A stretch of 64,000 bases of DNA from DASPLX01 sp035627375 (GTDB lineage Bacteria; Pseudomonadota; Gammaproteobacteria; Burkholderiales; Burkholderiaceae_D), in the NCBI GenBank assembly GCA_035627375.1, contig DASPLX010000037.1:248001-312000 (forward strand). Direction: 5' to 3'. This document shows positions 50,154-59,094 of the stretch, piece by piece. The notes beneath the pieces were generated by a model that saw only the letters and a program-made list of their open reading frames with translations, ran no database searches and was not told the DNA's origin. The first letter of the stretch is position 1, and each line of letters begins with the position of its first letter. The translations under genes and the position numbers were made by a program.

Positions 50154-52391
50154 ATGCTTGCTCGACTGCTTGCGGTCCGAGGGCGGCCCCGTTGCGCCCG
50201 GATATTTGAACGAACGGCGGCGCTGGCGATATGCCTGTGCCTGATGTCGACGGCGCCGGCGCGCGCCGATCGGGCGGCGGCGTTCGAAACGCGCTCATTG
50301 CGTGCCGAATTGGACAAGAACAAGGCGTTGCCCGCCGCGCCTCGCCTGGCCGCCGCCGATCTGCTGCGGCGTACGCGCCTGCGGGAAGTGAAGCTTTCGC
50401 CGGACGGCGCATGGGTCGCCTACCTTGAGGCGGACGGACAGAGCGCAAACCTATCGCTGCTGAACGTCAAGACGCGAGCGAAACGGCGCTTGCTCGGCGG
50501 GATCGGGCGCCAGGAACTGCATTGGGCGGCCGGCGGCGAGGCGATCTTCATGGTCAGTCCGGAAGCCGTTTCCGTGGTCTCGCTCAAGGACGGCATCGCG
50601 GCCCGGATCGCCGTGCTCGACAAGAAGCGCAACCAGGCGTTTCTCGGCGTCGACGCCAGCCGGCCGGAGCATGCACTGATCTCGGAATTCGATCGTGTCC
50701 GGCCGCTCTACCGCGTCCTGCGCATCGGACGCGAGGGCGCGCCGGAAGTCTTGTACGAGGGGGCGCGCGAACTCCGGCATGTTCTTCTCGACGGCGACGG
50801 CAAGCTGACCTTCATCAAGGAACTCGGTCCGGAATATGAGCAGATCGTTTCGCGCCGGAACGGCGGGCGATGGCAAGAGGTGGCGCGCTGCAAGCGACTG
50901 CGCGCCTGCCAGCTCGTGGCGCTGTCGGAAGACCGCCGTTCTCTCGCGATGATGGTCAATCACGAAGATGATCGCCGCGCTCTAGTCGAGCTGGACCTGG
51001 AGAAGGGGACGCAACGGTTGGTTCATACGGATCGCAACGGATTGTCCGACTTGCGGACAGTCGTCTTGTCGCCGCGCAGCCGGCGGCCCCTGTTCGCCGT
51101 GTTCGGCATGCCGGTTCGCCGCAACGACGGCTTGACGCCGGATGCGAAACGCGCGGCCGAGGATATCGGCAAGAAATTCGCGGATAGCAGCGTTACCGTC
51201 GATCCGGCGGAGAACGCCAGATATTGGCTGATGACCGAGCGTGGCGCGCGTCTGAGCCAGGAACGCTTCTGGCTCTATGACCGCGTGCGGCGCGTCTTCG
51301 AGGAAATCCTCGCCGCGGAGCGGGCGGCGGGCAAGCCGATTCCCGAACGCGCCCTGGCACGCAAGATCCCGATTCATTACCGTGCTTCCGATGGCTTTCT
51401 CGTGCACGGCTACCTGTCGCTGCCGCCCGGCAAGGACGCGGCGAGCCTGCCGCTGATAACGGCGGTGCACGGCGGTCCCTGGGGAAGGGTCGAGAGCGAT
51501 TATTCAGCCCACGTCCAGTTGCTGGTCAATCGCGGCAACGCCGTATTTCAACCCAACTTCAGGGCGTCGACCGGTTATGGCGACCAATACATGCTGGCCG
51601 CGCGCGGCGACTTCGGCTACGGCCGGGTGCACAAGGACATTCTCGACGGCGTGGAATGGCTGCTCAAGCAGGGTGTCGGGGACAGGACGCGCATGGCTGT
51701 CATCGGCGACTCGTTCGGCGGCTATTCCACCTTGCTGGCCTTGTCGCACACGCCTGAGCTGTTCCGATTCGGCATGGCGGGCGTGCCGCCGTCCGATTTC
51801 GTGCGTTCGCTGCGCGACGCGGTCGCCAGCATGGACGCCGATGGAAACGATGGCGTGCCGTACAAGGTGCGGTTCGCGGACCTGGAACTCGACCTGAACG
51901 ATGCGGAGCGCATGCAGCGCCTTGCGGCGGCGGCGCCGATCAACCACACCGACAAGCTGATCCGGCCGGTGGTGCTCCTGGCGGGCGGCAAGGACGAGAA
52001 GGTGTCGATCGCCTCGGTGACGGAATATGTCGCGAAACTGCAGGGCCGGGGCAAACCGGTCAGCCTGCTGGTCGATCCGGACGAAGGTCACAATCCGCGC
52101 AAGCCGATCGTGGCGCAAGCCTATCTCCATCTGCTGGAAAAGCTGCTGCACCGGTATCTGGACGGCCCGGAACCGGCAGCGCCGGCTCCGGAATTGGCCC
52201 GCTACCTGGAGCGCAACCTGAAAGTCGACGCCGCGTTCGGCGCTACACTAGGCCGCGCTCCGTCAATTCCTTCTTCAGGTAGGCGTAGAACACCGGCGCC
52301 GCGATCACGCCGGGCAAACCGAAGATCGATTCCATCACCAGCATCGCCACCAGCAGTTCCCACGAACGCGCCTGGATATGCGAACCGATGA
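50154..52391 (+). CDS. S9-family prolyl oligopeptidase-like serine peptidase
   Basis: A 745-residue exported enzyme (signal 'TAALAICLCLMSTAPARA'). Residues about 80-440 form a beta-propeller; the C-terminal alpha/beta-hydrolase domain has the nucleophile in 'VIGDSFGGYS' (GxSxGG), Asp in 'LAGGKDEKVS' and His in 'DPDEGHNPRK'. It cuts short peptides, probably in the periplasm. AAGGAG stands before the ATG at 50154. It is the last gene of the GntR operon, so the ABC system may move or sense the peptides. The normal end is near 'NLKVDA'; the final 45 or so residues read into the opposite-strand AI-2E gene and are Pro/Arg/Ser-rich. Confidence 0.85.
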   Translation: MLARLLAVRGRPRCARIFERTAALAICLCLMSTAPARADRAAAFETRSLRAELDKNKALPAAPRLAAADLLRRTRLREVKLSPDGAWVAYLEADGQSANLSLLNVKTRAKRRLLGGIGRQELHWAAGGEAIFMVSPEAVSVVSLKDGIAARIAVLDKKRNQAFLGVDASRPEHALISEFDRVRPLYRVLRIGREGAPEVLYEGARELRHVLLDGDGKLTFIKELGPEYEQIVSRRNGGRWQEVARCKRLRACQLVALSEDRRSLAMMVNHEDDRRALVELDLEKGTQRLVHTDRNGLSDLRTVVLSPRSRRPLFAVFGMPVRRNDGLTPDAKRAAEDIGKKFADSSVTVDPAENARYWLMTERGARLSQERFWLYDRVRRVFEEILAAERAAGKPIPERALARKIPIHYRASDGFLVHGYLSLPPGKDAASLPLITAVHGGPWGRVESDYSAHVQLLVNRGNAVFQPNFRASTGYGDQYMLAARGDFGYGRVHKDILDGVEWLLKQGVGDRTRMAVIGDSFGGYSTLLALSHTPELFRFGMAGVPPSDFVRSLRDAVASMDADGNDGVPYKVRFADLELDLNDAERMQRLAAAAPINHTDKLIRPVVLLAGGKDEKVSIASVTEYVAKLQGRGKPVSLLVDPDEGHNPRKPIVAQAYLHLLEKLLHRYLDGPEPAAPAPELARYLERNLKVDAAFGATLGRAPSIPSSGRRRTPAPRSRRANRRSIPSPASPPAVPTNAPGYANR

Positions 52392-53256
52392 TGCGCGCGT
52401 TCAAGAAGTATTCGAGCTTGTGGATCACGACCAGGAACAGCAGCGAGATGACCGCGATGTTCAGCGAATGCGATAAGGCCACGATCACCAGCACGGTATT
52501 CGAAATCAGGTTGCCGATCACGGGCAGCAGGCCGGCCGCGAAGGTGATCAGGATCAGCGTCTTCGTCAGCGGCAGCTGGATGCCGGCGGCGGGCAGGACG
52601 AGCAGCAGGTAGAGGCCGGTCAGCACGGCATTGATCGCAGCGATGCGGACCTGTGCGAACACGATGCGCTGGAATGCGTCGTCGAGGTTGACGATGCGGT
52701 CGCGCAGCGCCGCGGCGAGCGGGCGCCAGGCATGCTCCGGGGCGGCTTCGCGCAGGGCGATCATGGCGCCGATGATCATTCCGATCAGAAGATGCGCCGC
52801 CGTGCGCCCGGCCTCCTCTCCGAGCGACTTCGCCTCGACCGCATGTTCGCGCAGCCAGGACGTGATCATCTCGCGCAGGGCGTCGGCATCATCCGGCAAG
52901 TGATCGCGCAGCCAGGCCGGAATCTGCTGGCGCGACGCTTCGATGATGTCGGCCATTTTCTGCAGCAATACTTGCATGTTGCCGGCGTCGCTCTGGAAGA
53001 AGGAGACCGCGCCCCAGGTGGCAAGCGACAATGCCGTCACTACGATGGCGCCGAGCGCGGCGACCGCGATCATGCGCGCACGGCCGCCGCTGATCTTGCG
53101 CTCCAGCAGCGGCGCCAGCAAGTGCACGAGCGAGTACACCAGCAGTCCGGCCAGCAAGGCGCTCAACAGTCCCCGGTACAGGGTGATGAACAAGGCAAGC
53201 GCCATCAAGAGATAGGACGCGAGGACGGTCGGTTCGAGTTTTTTCCTGTCGGTCAT
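52243..53256 (-). CDS. AI-2E family transporter
   Basis: A 337-residue membrane protein of the AI-2E (PerM/TqsA-like) exporter family: two N-terminal helices ('LMALALFITLYRGLLSALLA'), a central soluble region, and the C-terminal helical group with 'LPLTKTLILITFAAGLLPVIGNLISN' split over several helices. The ATG at 53256 is chosen; a GTG 18 nt earlier is possible. Family members export quorum signal or act as Na+/H+ antiporters. It is convergent with, and overlaps by 149 nt, the peptidase gene. Confidence 0.85.
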   Translation of the reverse strand: MTDRKKLEPTVLASYLLMALALFITLYRGLLSALLAGLLVYSLVHLLAPLLERKISGGRARMIAVAALGAIVVTALSLATWGAVSFFQSDAGNMQVLLQKMADIIEASRQQIPAWLRDHLPDDADALREMITSWLREHAVEAKSLGEEAGRTAAHLLIGMIIGAMIALREAAPEHAWRPLAAALRDRIVNLDDAFQRIVFAQVRIAAINAVLTGLYLLLVLPAAGIQLPLTKTLILITFAAGLLPVIGNLISNTVLVIVALSHSLNIAVISLLFLVVIHKLEYFLNARIIGSHIQARSWELLVAMLVMESIFGLPGVIAAPVFYAYLKKELTERGLV

Positions 53257-53488
53257 GGTAGGGGATATGGGCACCGCAAAGCCGGTCGGTGCATCTTAGC
53301 AATAATTGCTTGAAATGCATTACCCGGCAAGACCAAGGGCGAGCAACTTCGCGTTTCTTCTCCCATAAATTAGGTAGTTTTAACGATTTTCCACATAAAA
53401 ATTCAGTAAGCCGCGAATAATTCCTTTAGCAAGACACTATAATCAATTGCTTTGTGGCAAGATAATTGTTCCGGCATTATTGAGCGTC

Positions 53489-55201
53489 ATGAACAAGCAT
53501 TCATTGCGGCAGCAACTCGTGCTGCCGTTCGTTTTTCTGGTGATCTTCGTCTCCGCAGCGATCGGCTGGGTGTCGTTTCGCGCCGGCGAACATGCCGTCG
53601 CCGAATTGACGCGCCGCGTGCTGGTAGATATGGTCAGCCGTATCGGCGCCGCGACCGAGCAGCATCTGCAAGCCGCCCTGACCGTCCTGCAGGCGGTCGA
53701 ACCCGATCCCAAGACCGTTCCCAAGATCCAGCCGTTCACGGATAACTTGAAGACGCTCGAGGAGCGCCTCTGGATCGCCAGCGGTCTGTTCATGGGCGTG
53801 AACAACTATGTCTATTTCGGCGGCACCGACGGCCGTTTCGTCGGCGTCAAGCGCGTCAACCGCGATCTCGTCGAACTTTCCTTGCGCGAATCGGGCAAGG
53901 GCAGGCGCACCGTGTATTCGGTCCAGGCGCCCGGCGATCGCTCCAAGATATTGCGCAGCGACGGCTATGATCCCCGTGTCCGGCCCTGGTACCGGGCGGC
54001 GTTCGAGCAAGCGGCGCCGGTCTGGTCCTCGGTCTATAACGATTTCACCACCAGGGAGCCGACGATCACGCTCGCCAAGCCGGTCTACCGAAGCGATCGC
54101 AGCCTGGCCGGCGTCATGGCCACGGATGTCACGCTGAAGACGTTGACGGACTTCCTGCGCACGTTATCGGTCAGCAAGAGCGGCGTGGCCTTCTTGATGG
54201 ATAACGACGGTTACATGATCGCGACGTCGGGCGACGAATTGCCGTTCAAGATGGTCGACGGCTTGCCCCAGCGCATGCTCGCATCCGAGATGAAGACCGG
54301 CTTGATCCGCGAAGCGCATGCCAAGGTGATCGAATGGCAGCGCAATGGCGAGAACTTGCGTACGCCCCTGGCGCGCGACCTCTGGGGCGACTCCGGCATC
54401 GTCGAGATCGGCGTCGCGCGGCTCGGCGAAAAGTACGGCGTCAATTGGCTGACGGTGGTCGTCATTCCGCGCAGCGATTTCATGGGCGACGTCACGCGCA
54501 GCCTGTACCAGGGCATCGTCATCGGCGGCATCTGCGTGTTGCTCGCGCTGATGACCGGCTTGATTCTCTTGAATCGCGTTCTGCGCGACATCCGCGCGCT
54601 CACCAATGCCGCGCAGCAGGTCGGCAACGGCGAGCCGCTGCCGACGCTGAATATCCGACGCCGCGACGAGCTGGGTCAGTTGGCGCAGACGTTCAGCGAA
54701 ATGGAACACAATCTGCGCATCGACAAGCTGACGGCGGTCTTCAATCGCGAATCGCTCAACGCCCAGGTATCGTTCCTGCATCGCCAAGCGGCGCAGATGC
54801 CGCCGCAGGCCGTCACTTTCGCCTTGCTGTTCATCGATCTCGATCATTTCAAGTCGATCAACGATCACTACGGCCACGCCGCCGGCGATCAGACCCTCGT
54901 CACGGTCGCCGCGCGTCTGAAATCCGCGGTCCGGGCGACCGACGTGGTGGCGCGCTACGGCGGCGACGAGTTCGTTATCCTGCTCAAGGGCGTCACCAAG
55001 CTCGACGATGTCATCGAGTCCAGCGACAAGATCCGCGAGATCGTGGAAGAGCCGATCAGGTTGGAGCACGGTACCGTGCGGGTCGGGGTGTCCCTCGGCT
55101 GGGCCATGTTCCCGGAGGACGGTACGGATACCAAGACCTTGCTCAAGGTTGCCGATTCGCGCATGTTCCAGACCAAGAAGATCCGCAAGGCGGCACGCTG
55201 A
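53489..55201 (+). CDS. Membrane Cache-HAMP-GGDEF diguanylate cyclase
   Basis: A 570-residue protein: a first helix (about residues 10-30), a large periplasmic dCache-type domain ('IASGLFMGVNNYVYFGGTDG', 'VRPWYRAAFEQAAPVWSSVY', as in ligand-binding PAS-like sensors), a second helix (about 335-360), HAMP, and GGDEF (RYGGDEF, inhibitory-site RATD). The 'RVRPWY.AA' motif is the dCache ligand-pocket pattern that often binds small organic acids or amines. The ATG at 53489 is chosen; the SD is weak. A TATAAT at 53438-53443 could serve as -10. Confidence 0.9.
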   Translation: MNKHSLRQQLVLPFVFLVIFVSAAIGWVSFRAGEHAVAELTRRVLVDMVSRIGAATEQHLQAALTVLQAVEPDPKTVPKIQPFTDNLKTLEERLWIASGLFMGVNNYVYFGGTDGRFVGVKRVNRDLVELSLRESGKGRRTVYSVQAPGDRSKILRSDGYDPRVRPWYRAAFEQAAPVWSSVYNDFTTREPTITLAKPVYRSDRSLAGVMATDVTLKTLTDFLRTLSVSKSGVAFLMDNDGYMIATSGDELPFKMVDGLPQRMLASEMKTGLIREAHAKVIEWQRNGENLRTPLARDLWGDSGIVEIGVARLGEKYGVNWLTVVVIPRSDFMGDVTRSLYQGIVIGGICVLLALMTGLILLNRVLRDIRALTNAAQQVGNGEPLPTLNIRRRDELGQLAQTFSEMEHNLRIDKLTAVFNRESLNAQVSFLHRQAAQMPPQAVTFALLFIDLDHFKSINDHYGHAAGDQTLVTVAARLKSAVRATDVVARYGGDEFVILLKGVTKLDDVIESSDKIREIVEEPIRLEHGTVRVGVSLGWAMFPEDGTDTKTLLKVADSRMFQTKKIRKAAR

Positions 55202-55276
55202 TGGCGAAGCGGCATCGCCAGGAAAAGATTTTTCGCCGCACCGAGGAATATCCCTTTTGCGTTTCGCTTTATTCGG

Positions 55277-55282
55277 TATAAT
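55277..55282 (+). promoter_or_regulatory. -10 box of the cold-shock gene
   Basis: A consensus TATAAT about 115 nt before the cspA-like ATG, giving the long 5' leader usual for cold-shock mRNAs. The best -35-like sequence is TTGCGT, but its spacing of 14 nt is short. Confidence 0.5.
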
Positions 55283-55396
55283 GGCCGGATCGTTGGAGAT
55301 TCGAGTTGTAGTGCAGTATCAGTCTGTCATTTCTGCTTGCTTCAAATACGATGCATCGGGCGAAGGCCTTGTTTAAACTTGTAATTGGGAAATGAT

Positions 55397-55600
55397 ATGG
55401 CAACTGGCACTGTAAAATGGTTCAATGACTCCAAGGGCTTTGGTTTCATCACTCCGGACGAAGGCGGCGAAGATCTGTTCGCGCACTTCTCCGCGATTCA
55501 AACCACCGGCTTCAAGACGCTGCAGGAAAACCAGCGCGTTTCTTTCGAAGTGACGGCTGGCCCGAAAGGCAAGCAAGCTTCGAACATTCAGAAGCTGTAA
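55397..55600 (+). CDS. cspA: Cold-shock protein (CspA family)
   Basis: A 67-residue OB-fold protein with both RNA-binding motifs: RNP1 'KGFGFIT' and RNP2 'DLFAHFS', starting 'MATGTVKWFNDSKGFGF'. It binds single-stranded RNA and melts structure at low temperature. GGGAAA lies upstream of the ATG. A leader of more than 100 nt and a strong terminator after the gene show a monocistronic unit. The gene symbol denotes the family; several paralogues are usual. Confidence 0.95.
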   Translation: MATGTVKWFNDSKGFGFITPDEGGEDLFAHFSAIQTTGFKTLQENQRVSFEVTAGPKGKQASNIQKL

Positions 55601-55616
55601 GCTCAGAATGCATAAG

Positions 55617-55645
55617 AATCCCCGGCTGGTCCGGGGATTTTTTTT
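55617..55645 (+). terminator. Intrinsic terminator of the cold-shock gene
   Basis: Stem AATCCCCGG and CCGGGGATT, five-base loop, followed by eight T (55638-55645). It is a textbook terminator 17 nt after the stop codon. Confidence 0.92.
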
Positions 55646-55831
55646 GTCCAATGCTTGCCATAATAACAATGTCCGCGCTCTCTACATGTGGTATTTCCGC
55701 ATTGAAATAGAAAGACGGCTAGCGCATGAAAAAATCCGGCGTATGCTGTAGAAATGCATCGGTCGTCTCGATGCAGGCGCAGGATTGATACGAAACACAT
55801 ATCCGGAAGGCTGTCGCGGGGAGGACGGATC

Positions 55832-56563
55832 ATGGATGATGCGCATGAGCCGGCAAGCAGGGTAGGACGATTTCGGCGGTACGACTTCGATTCGATGCAT
55901 TTGCAGGTCGGCAGCAGGCTGCAGCTTACCTTGTATCACGGCACCAAGCCGGCGCAGTATTTCACCAGTTTGATCGGCTATGTGAAAGACGAATACCTGC
56001 TGGTAAAGATCCCTTTCGATAATGGCTTGCCGGTGTCCTTGCTCGATGGCGAACGTTTGACCGTGCGCGCATTTTCAGGCACCAACGTATGTACTTTCTT
56101 CTCGACGGTGGAGCGGCTTTTCCTGAAGCCGCTTTATTATGTTCATCTGGCGTTTCCGCAGATGATCGAGGGAACGCCGTTGCGCCAGGCGCTGCGCGTC
56201 AAGGTGAATATCCCGGCCACATTGACTTCTCCGACCGGCGGCGAAGCCTCGGTCGTCATCAGCAATCTGAGCGTCGCCGGCGCGCTGCTGGAGGCGGAGC
56301 AAGAGTTGGTCGAAGCGCACCAGGCGATCGAACTGGAGTTCATGCTGGTCGCGCATCTGCACGAATCCGAGAATGTCTCGATTCCCGTCCACGCCAAGGC
56401 CACAGTGCGCAATGTGAACCTGGTGCACAAGGCGAATTCGCCGGAAGACCACGACAAGTATGCCTATGGAGTCCAGTTCATGGAACTGGAATCGTCGCAT
56501 CGCATCCTGCTGCAGAATCTGGCCTACGAAGCGATGGTCGAGGATAGGCAGCGGCTGGTCTAG
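55832..56563 (+). CDS. YcgR-like flagellar brake protein (PilZN-PilZ)
   Basis: A 243-residue protein. Residues about 15-125 form the YcgR-type N-terminal (PilZN) domain ('YDFDSMHLQVGSRLQLTLY'); residues about 130-240 form PilZ, with 'RQALRVKVNIPATL' (RxxxR) and 'ISNLSVAGALLEAE' (NxSxxG) as the cyclic-di-GMP contacts. YcgR proteins slow the flagellar motor when cyclic-di-GMP is high. GGGAGGA stands 7 nt before the ATG at 55832. It is convergent with the LysR gene (18-nt gap). It is the natural effector for the many cyclases in the window. Confidence 0.9.
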   Translation: MDDAHEPASRVGRFRRYDFDSMHLQVGSRLQLTLYHGTKPAQYFTSLIGYVKDEYLLVKIPFDNGLPVSLLDGERLTVRAFSGTNVCTFFSTVERLFLKPLYYVHLAFPQMIEGTPLRQALRVKVNIPATLTSPTGGEASVVISNLSVAGALLEAEQELVEAHQAIELEFMLVAHLHESENVSIPVHAKATVRNVNLVHKANSPEDHDKYAYGVQFMELESSHRILLQNLAYEAMVEDRQRLV

Positions 56564-56581
56564 CAGCTCGGAGAACGAAGC

Positions 56582-57487
56582 CTAGCACCGGCGCCAATAG
56601 TCGGGCTGGGCATAGGTGCGGCGCAGGAAGTCCACCAGCGCGCGTATGCGCAGCGGCAGATGGCGGCGTTGCGCGAATACGGCATAGATATCGTTGCCCG
56701 GCGCTGCGAACTCGTCGAGCACCGTGACCAGTTCTCCCGATTCGATCTCCGTCGCCACCTCCCACATCGATCTCCAGGCAAGCCCCTTGCCGGTCAGCGC
56801 CCAGTCATGCAGGACCTGGCCGTCGTTGCACACCATGTTGCCGGTGACTTTCAGCGTCACGTTGCGGCCGTGCTGGCGAAAGGTCCAGCCGCGCTGGCTG
56901 CCCTGGCTGCTCATCGCCAGGCAATTGTGCTTCGCGAGATCGTCGAGCGATTGCGGCGCGCCGTGACGCTTGATGTAGGCCGGGGAGGCGACCACGACAC
57001 GCTTGTTGTCGGCCAGCTTGACGCCGATCAGACTGGAGTCGGTCAGCGCAGCGATGCGGATCGCGACGTCGACGCCTTCGCCGATCAGATCGACCACGCG
57101 ATCGTTGAGGTTGAGCGACAAGGTGAGATCGCGATGCTCCGCGAGAAAGGAAGGCAGGAGCGGGGCGACATGGCGCCGGCCGAAGCCGGCCGGCGCGGAA
57201 ATCGTGAGATGGCCTGTGGCGCGCGCGGATCGGTCGGATACCGCCGCCTCGGCATCCTGCAACTCGGCCAGGATGCGCTGGCAATCCTCCAGGAACGCCG
57301 TGCCCTCGTTGGTCAGGGCGATCTTGCGGGTCGTGCGCTGCAGGAGCTTGACGCCCAGCCTTTCCTCGAGCGCATCGAGGCGGCGGCCGATCATGGCCGG
57401 CGCAATGCCTTCGGCGCGCGCCGCCGCCGACAGGCTGCCCTTGGCGACCACTTCGACGAAAGTGGAAATCTGCTTGAACTGGTCCAT
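56582..57487 (-). CDS. LysR-family transcription regulator
   Basis: A 301-residue LysR protein: helix-turn-helix at the N-terminus ('FVEVVAKGSLSAAARAEGIA', 'MIGRRLDALEERLGVKLLQR'), then a substrate-binding domain ('GHLTISAPAGFGRRHVAPLL'), of the CrgA/DsdC-like size. It diverges from the haloacid dehalogenase gene, with 139 AT-rich nt between. It therefore probably controls the dehalogenase, permease and malate synthase genes. The start at 57487 gives the usual 'MDQFKQISTF' N-terminus. Confidence 0.9.
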   Translation of the reverse strand: MDQFKQISTFVEVVAKGSLSAAARAEGIAPAMIGRRLDALEERLGVKLLQRTTRKIALTNEGTAFLEDCQRILAELQDAEAAVSDRSARATGHLTISAPAGFGRRHVAPLLPSFLAEHRDLTLSLNLNDRVVDLIGEGVDVAIRIAALTDSSLIGVKLADNKRVVVASPAYIKRHGAPQSLDDLAKHNCLAMSSQGSQRGWTFRQHGRNVTLKVTGNMVCNDGQVLHDWALTGKGLAWRSMWEVATEIESGELVTVLDEFAAPGNDIYAVFAQRRHLPLRIRALVDFLRRTYAQPDYWRRC

Positions 57488-57626
57488 CGTTACCGGTGAT
57501 TCGATCTGTCCCGACAAGATATCATTTTTTACTAAAACGCAAAAATAAAGTGATAAATAGTTTTATTTATGTGAATTTATCTTGAATATACTAGGCCATG
57601 TCTATTGCATTGCGTCATCTCCTTCC

Positions 57627-58310
57627 ATGACGATCCAAGCCATTGTTTTCGACGCCTACGGTACGCTGTTCGATGTGTACTCGATCGGCATGCTGGCCGA
57701 GAAGCTGTTCCCGAAGCGGGGAGCAGCATTGGCGGAGTTGTGGCGCGAGAAGCAGATCGAATATACACGGCTGCGGACCCTGTGCTCGACTTACAAGCCG
57801 TTCTGGGAAGTCACGCAGGATGCGCTCGTGTTTGCCTGTCGCAAGCTGGGCCTCGATCTGACGCTCGACGCCCAGAATCAATTGATGGGGCAGTACGCCA
57901 AACTGCAAGCCTTTCCGGAAAACCTCGACGTCCTGCGTCAATTGAAGGCGCTGGGCTTGAAACTGGCGATCCTGTCGAACGGCAATCCGGAAATGCTGAA
58001 TGCCGCGGTGGACGCTGCCGGCATGCATGGCTTGTTCAACCATATTCTCTCGGTCGACGCGGTGAAGAAGTTCAAGACCGCTCCCGAAGCCTATCAGCTG
58101 GGGCCCGATGTGTTCGGCGTGTCGGCGAAGAACATCCTGTTCGTTTCGAGCAATTGCTGGGACGCCTGCGGCGCCAGCTGGTTCGGTTATTCGACCTTCT
58201 GGGTCAATCGCGGCGGCGCGCCGCTCGAGGAGCTCGGGGTGGTGCCGGATGCGACCGGCGCCGATATGCACGCCGTACTCCAGTACGTACGCCGACAGGT
58301 GGCCCGATGA
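57627..58310 (+). CDS. Haloacid dehalogenase type II (HAD superfamily)
   Basis: A 227-residue HAD enzyme with the nucleophile Asp in 'VFDAYGTLFDVYS' (residue 9), motif II Ser in 'LAILSNGNPEML', Lys in 'KKFKTAPEAY' and motif IV 'VSSNCWDACGA'. The 'DAYGTLFDV' and 'SSN.WDA.GA' signatures fit L-2-haloacid dehalogenases, which convert 2-haloacids to 2-hydroxyacids. An ATGA overlap with the permease gene downstream indicates coexpression. Divergent from a LysR regulator. Real substrates may include other 2-substituted acids. Confidence 0.88.
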   Translation: MTIQAIVFDAYGTLFDVYSIGMLAEKLFPKRGAALAELWREKQIEYTRLRTLCSTYKPFWEVTQDALVFACRKLGLDLTLDAQNQLMGQYAKLQAFPENLDVLRQLKALGLKLAILSNGNPEMLNAAVDAAGMHGLFNHILSVDAVKKFKTAPEAYQLGPDVFGVSAKNILFVSSNCWDACGASWFGYSTFWVNRGGAPLEELGVVPDATGADMHAVLQYVRRQVAR

Positions 58311-59065
58311 CGGCATGGCAGATCGCGCTCGTCGGCAGCGCCGCTTTCTGTGCCGGCGCGATGAATGCCGTCGCCGGAGGCGGAACCTTCTTTTCATTTC
58401 CCGCGCTGCTGGCGGTCGGCGTGCCGCCGGTGACGGCGAATGCCAGCAATTCGGTCGCGCTGTGGCCCGCCAGCCTGTCGGGGGCATGGGCGTACCGCAA
58501 GGAATTGGCGCGTCACAAGCGTTACCTGGTTCCGCTCGGCGCGGTGTCTTTCGTCGGCGGCATCGCCGGAGGCTTGCTGCTGCTGGCGACGCAGGATGCC
58601 ATGTTTTCGCGGCTGATCCCCTGGCTGCTGCTGTTCGCGACGCTGTTGTTCGCGTTTTCCGGGCGCATCGCGCCGCTGCTGCGGAGTTCCCGTCGCCGCC
58701 GGCCGGCCAATGGCGCGGCTTCCTTGGCGGGGCATGGCGTCGTTGCGGTGTACGGCGGATTCTTCGGGGCCGGCATGGGCATCCTGATGCTCGCGAGTCT
58801 CGCGCTGGCCGGCCATGAGGATGTGCACGAGATCAACGCCATCAAGAACTTGCTGTCGGCCGTGGTCTATAGCGTGACGGTGCTGACATTCATCGCCGCC
58901 GGCGCGGTGGATTGGCCGTACACCCTGATCATGCTGGCCGCCGCGACGCTCGGCGGCTATGGGGGCGCGGCATTTGCTCGGCGCATTCCACCGATCTGGC
59001 TGCGCCGATTCATCATCACGGCCGGCCTGGCGCTGACGGCGTTCTACTTTCAGAAAACCCTATAA
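58307..59065 (+). CDS. TSUP/TauE-SafE family permease
   Basis: A 252-residue membrane protein with about eight hydrophobic helices and the two inverted-repeat signatures of TSUP proteins: 'AGAMNAVAGGGTFFSFPALL' near the N-terminus and 'VVAVYGGFFGAGMGILMLAS' after the middle. Family members move sulfonates or other small anions. It overlaps the dehalogenase stop by ATGA and lies 29 nt before malate synthase. A plausible but unproven role is export or uptake of an organic or halo anion. Confidence 0.88.
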   Translation: MTAWQIALVGSAAFCAGAMNAVAGGGTFFSFPALLAVGVPPVTANASNSVALWPASLSGAWAYRKELARHKRYLVPLGAVSFVGGIAGGLLLLATQDAMFSRLIPWLLLFATLLFAFSGRIAPLLRSSRRRRPANGAASLAGHGVVAVYGGFFGAGMGILMLASLALAGHEDVHEINAIKNLLSAVVYSVTVLTFIAAGAVDWPYTLIMLAAATLGGYGGAAFARRIPPIWLRRFIITAGLALTAFYFQKTL

Positions 59066-59094
59066 GACACTTTCCACCATCACAGGAGAACATC

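Noticed and set aside
53406..53443. GTAAGC upstream of the Cache-GGDEF gene as another regulon site.
   Set aside because: The second repeat is TAAT, not GTAW, and TATAAT is 17 nt rather than 12 nt away.
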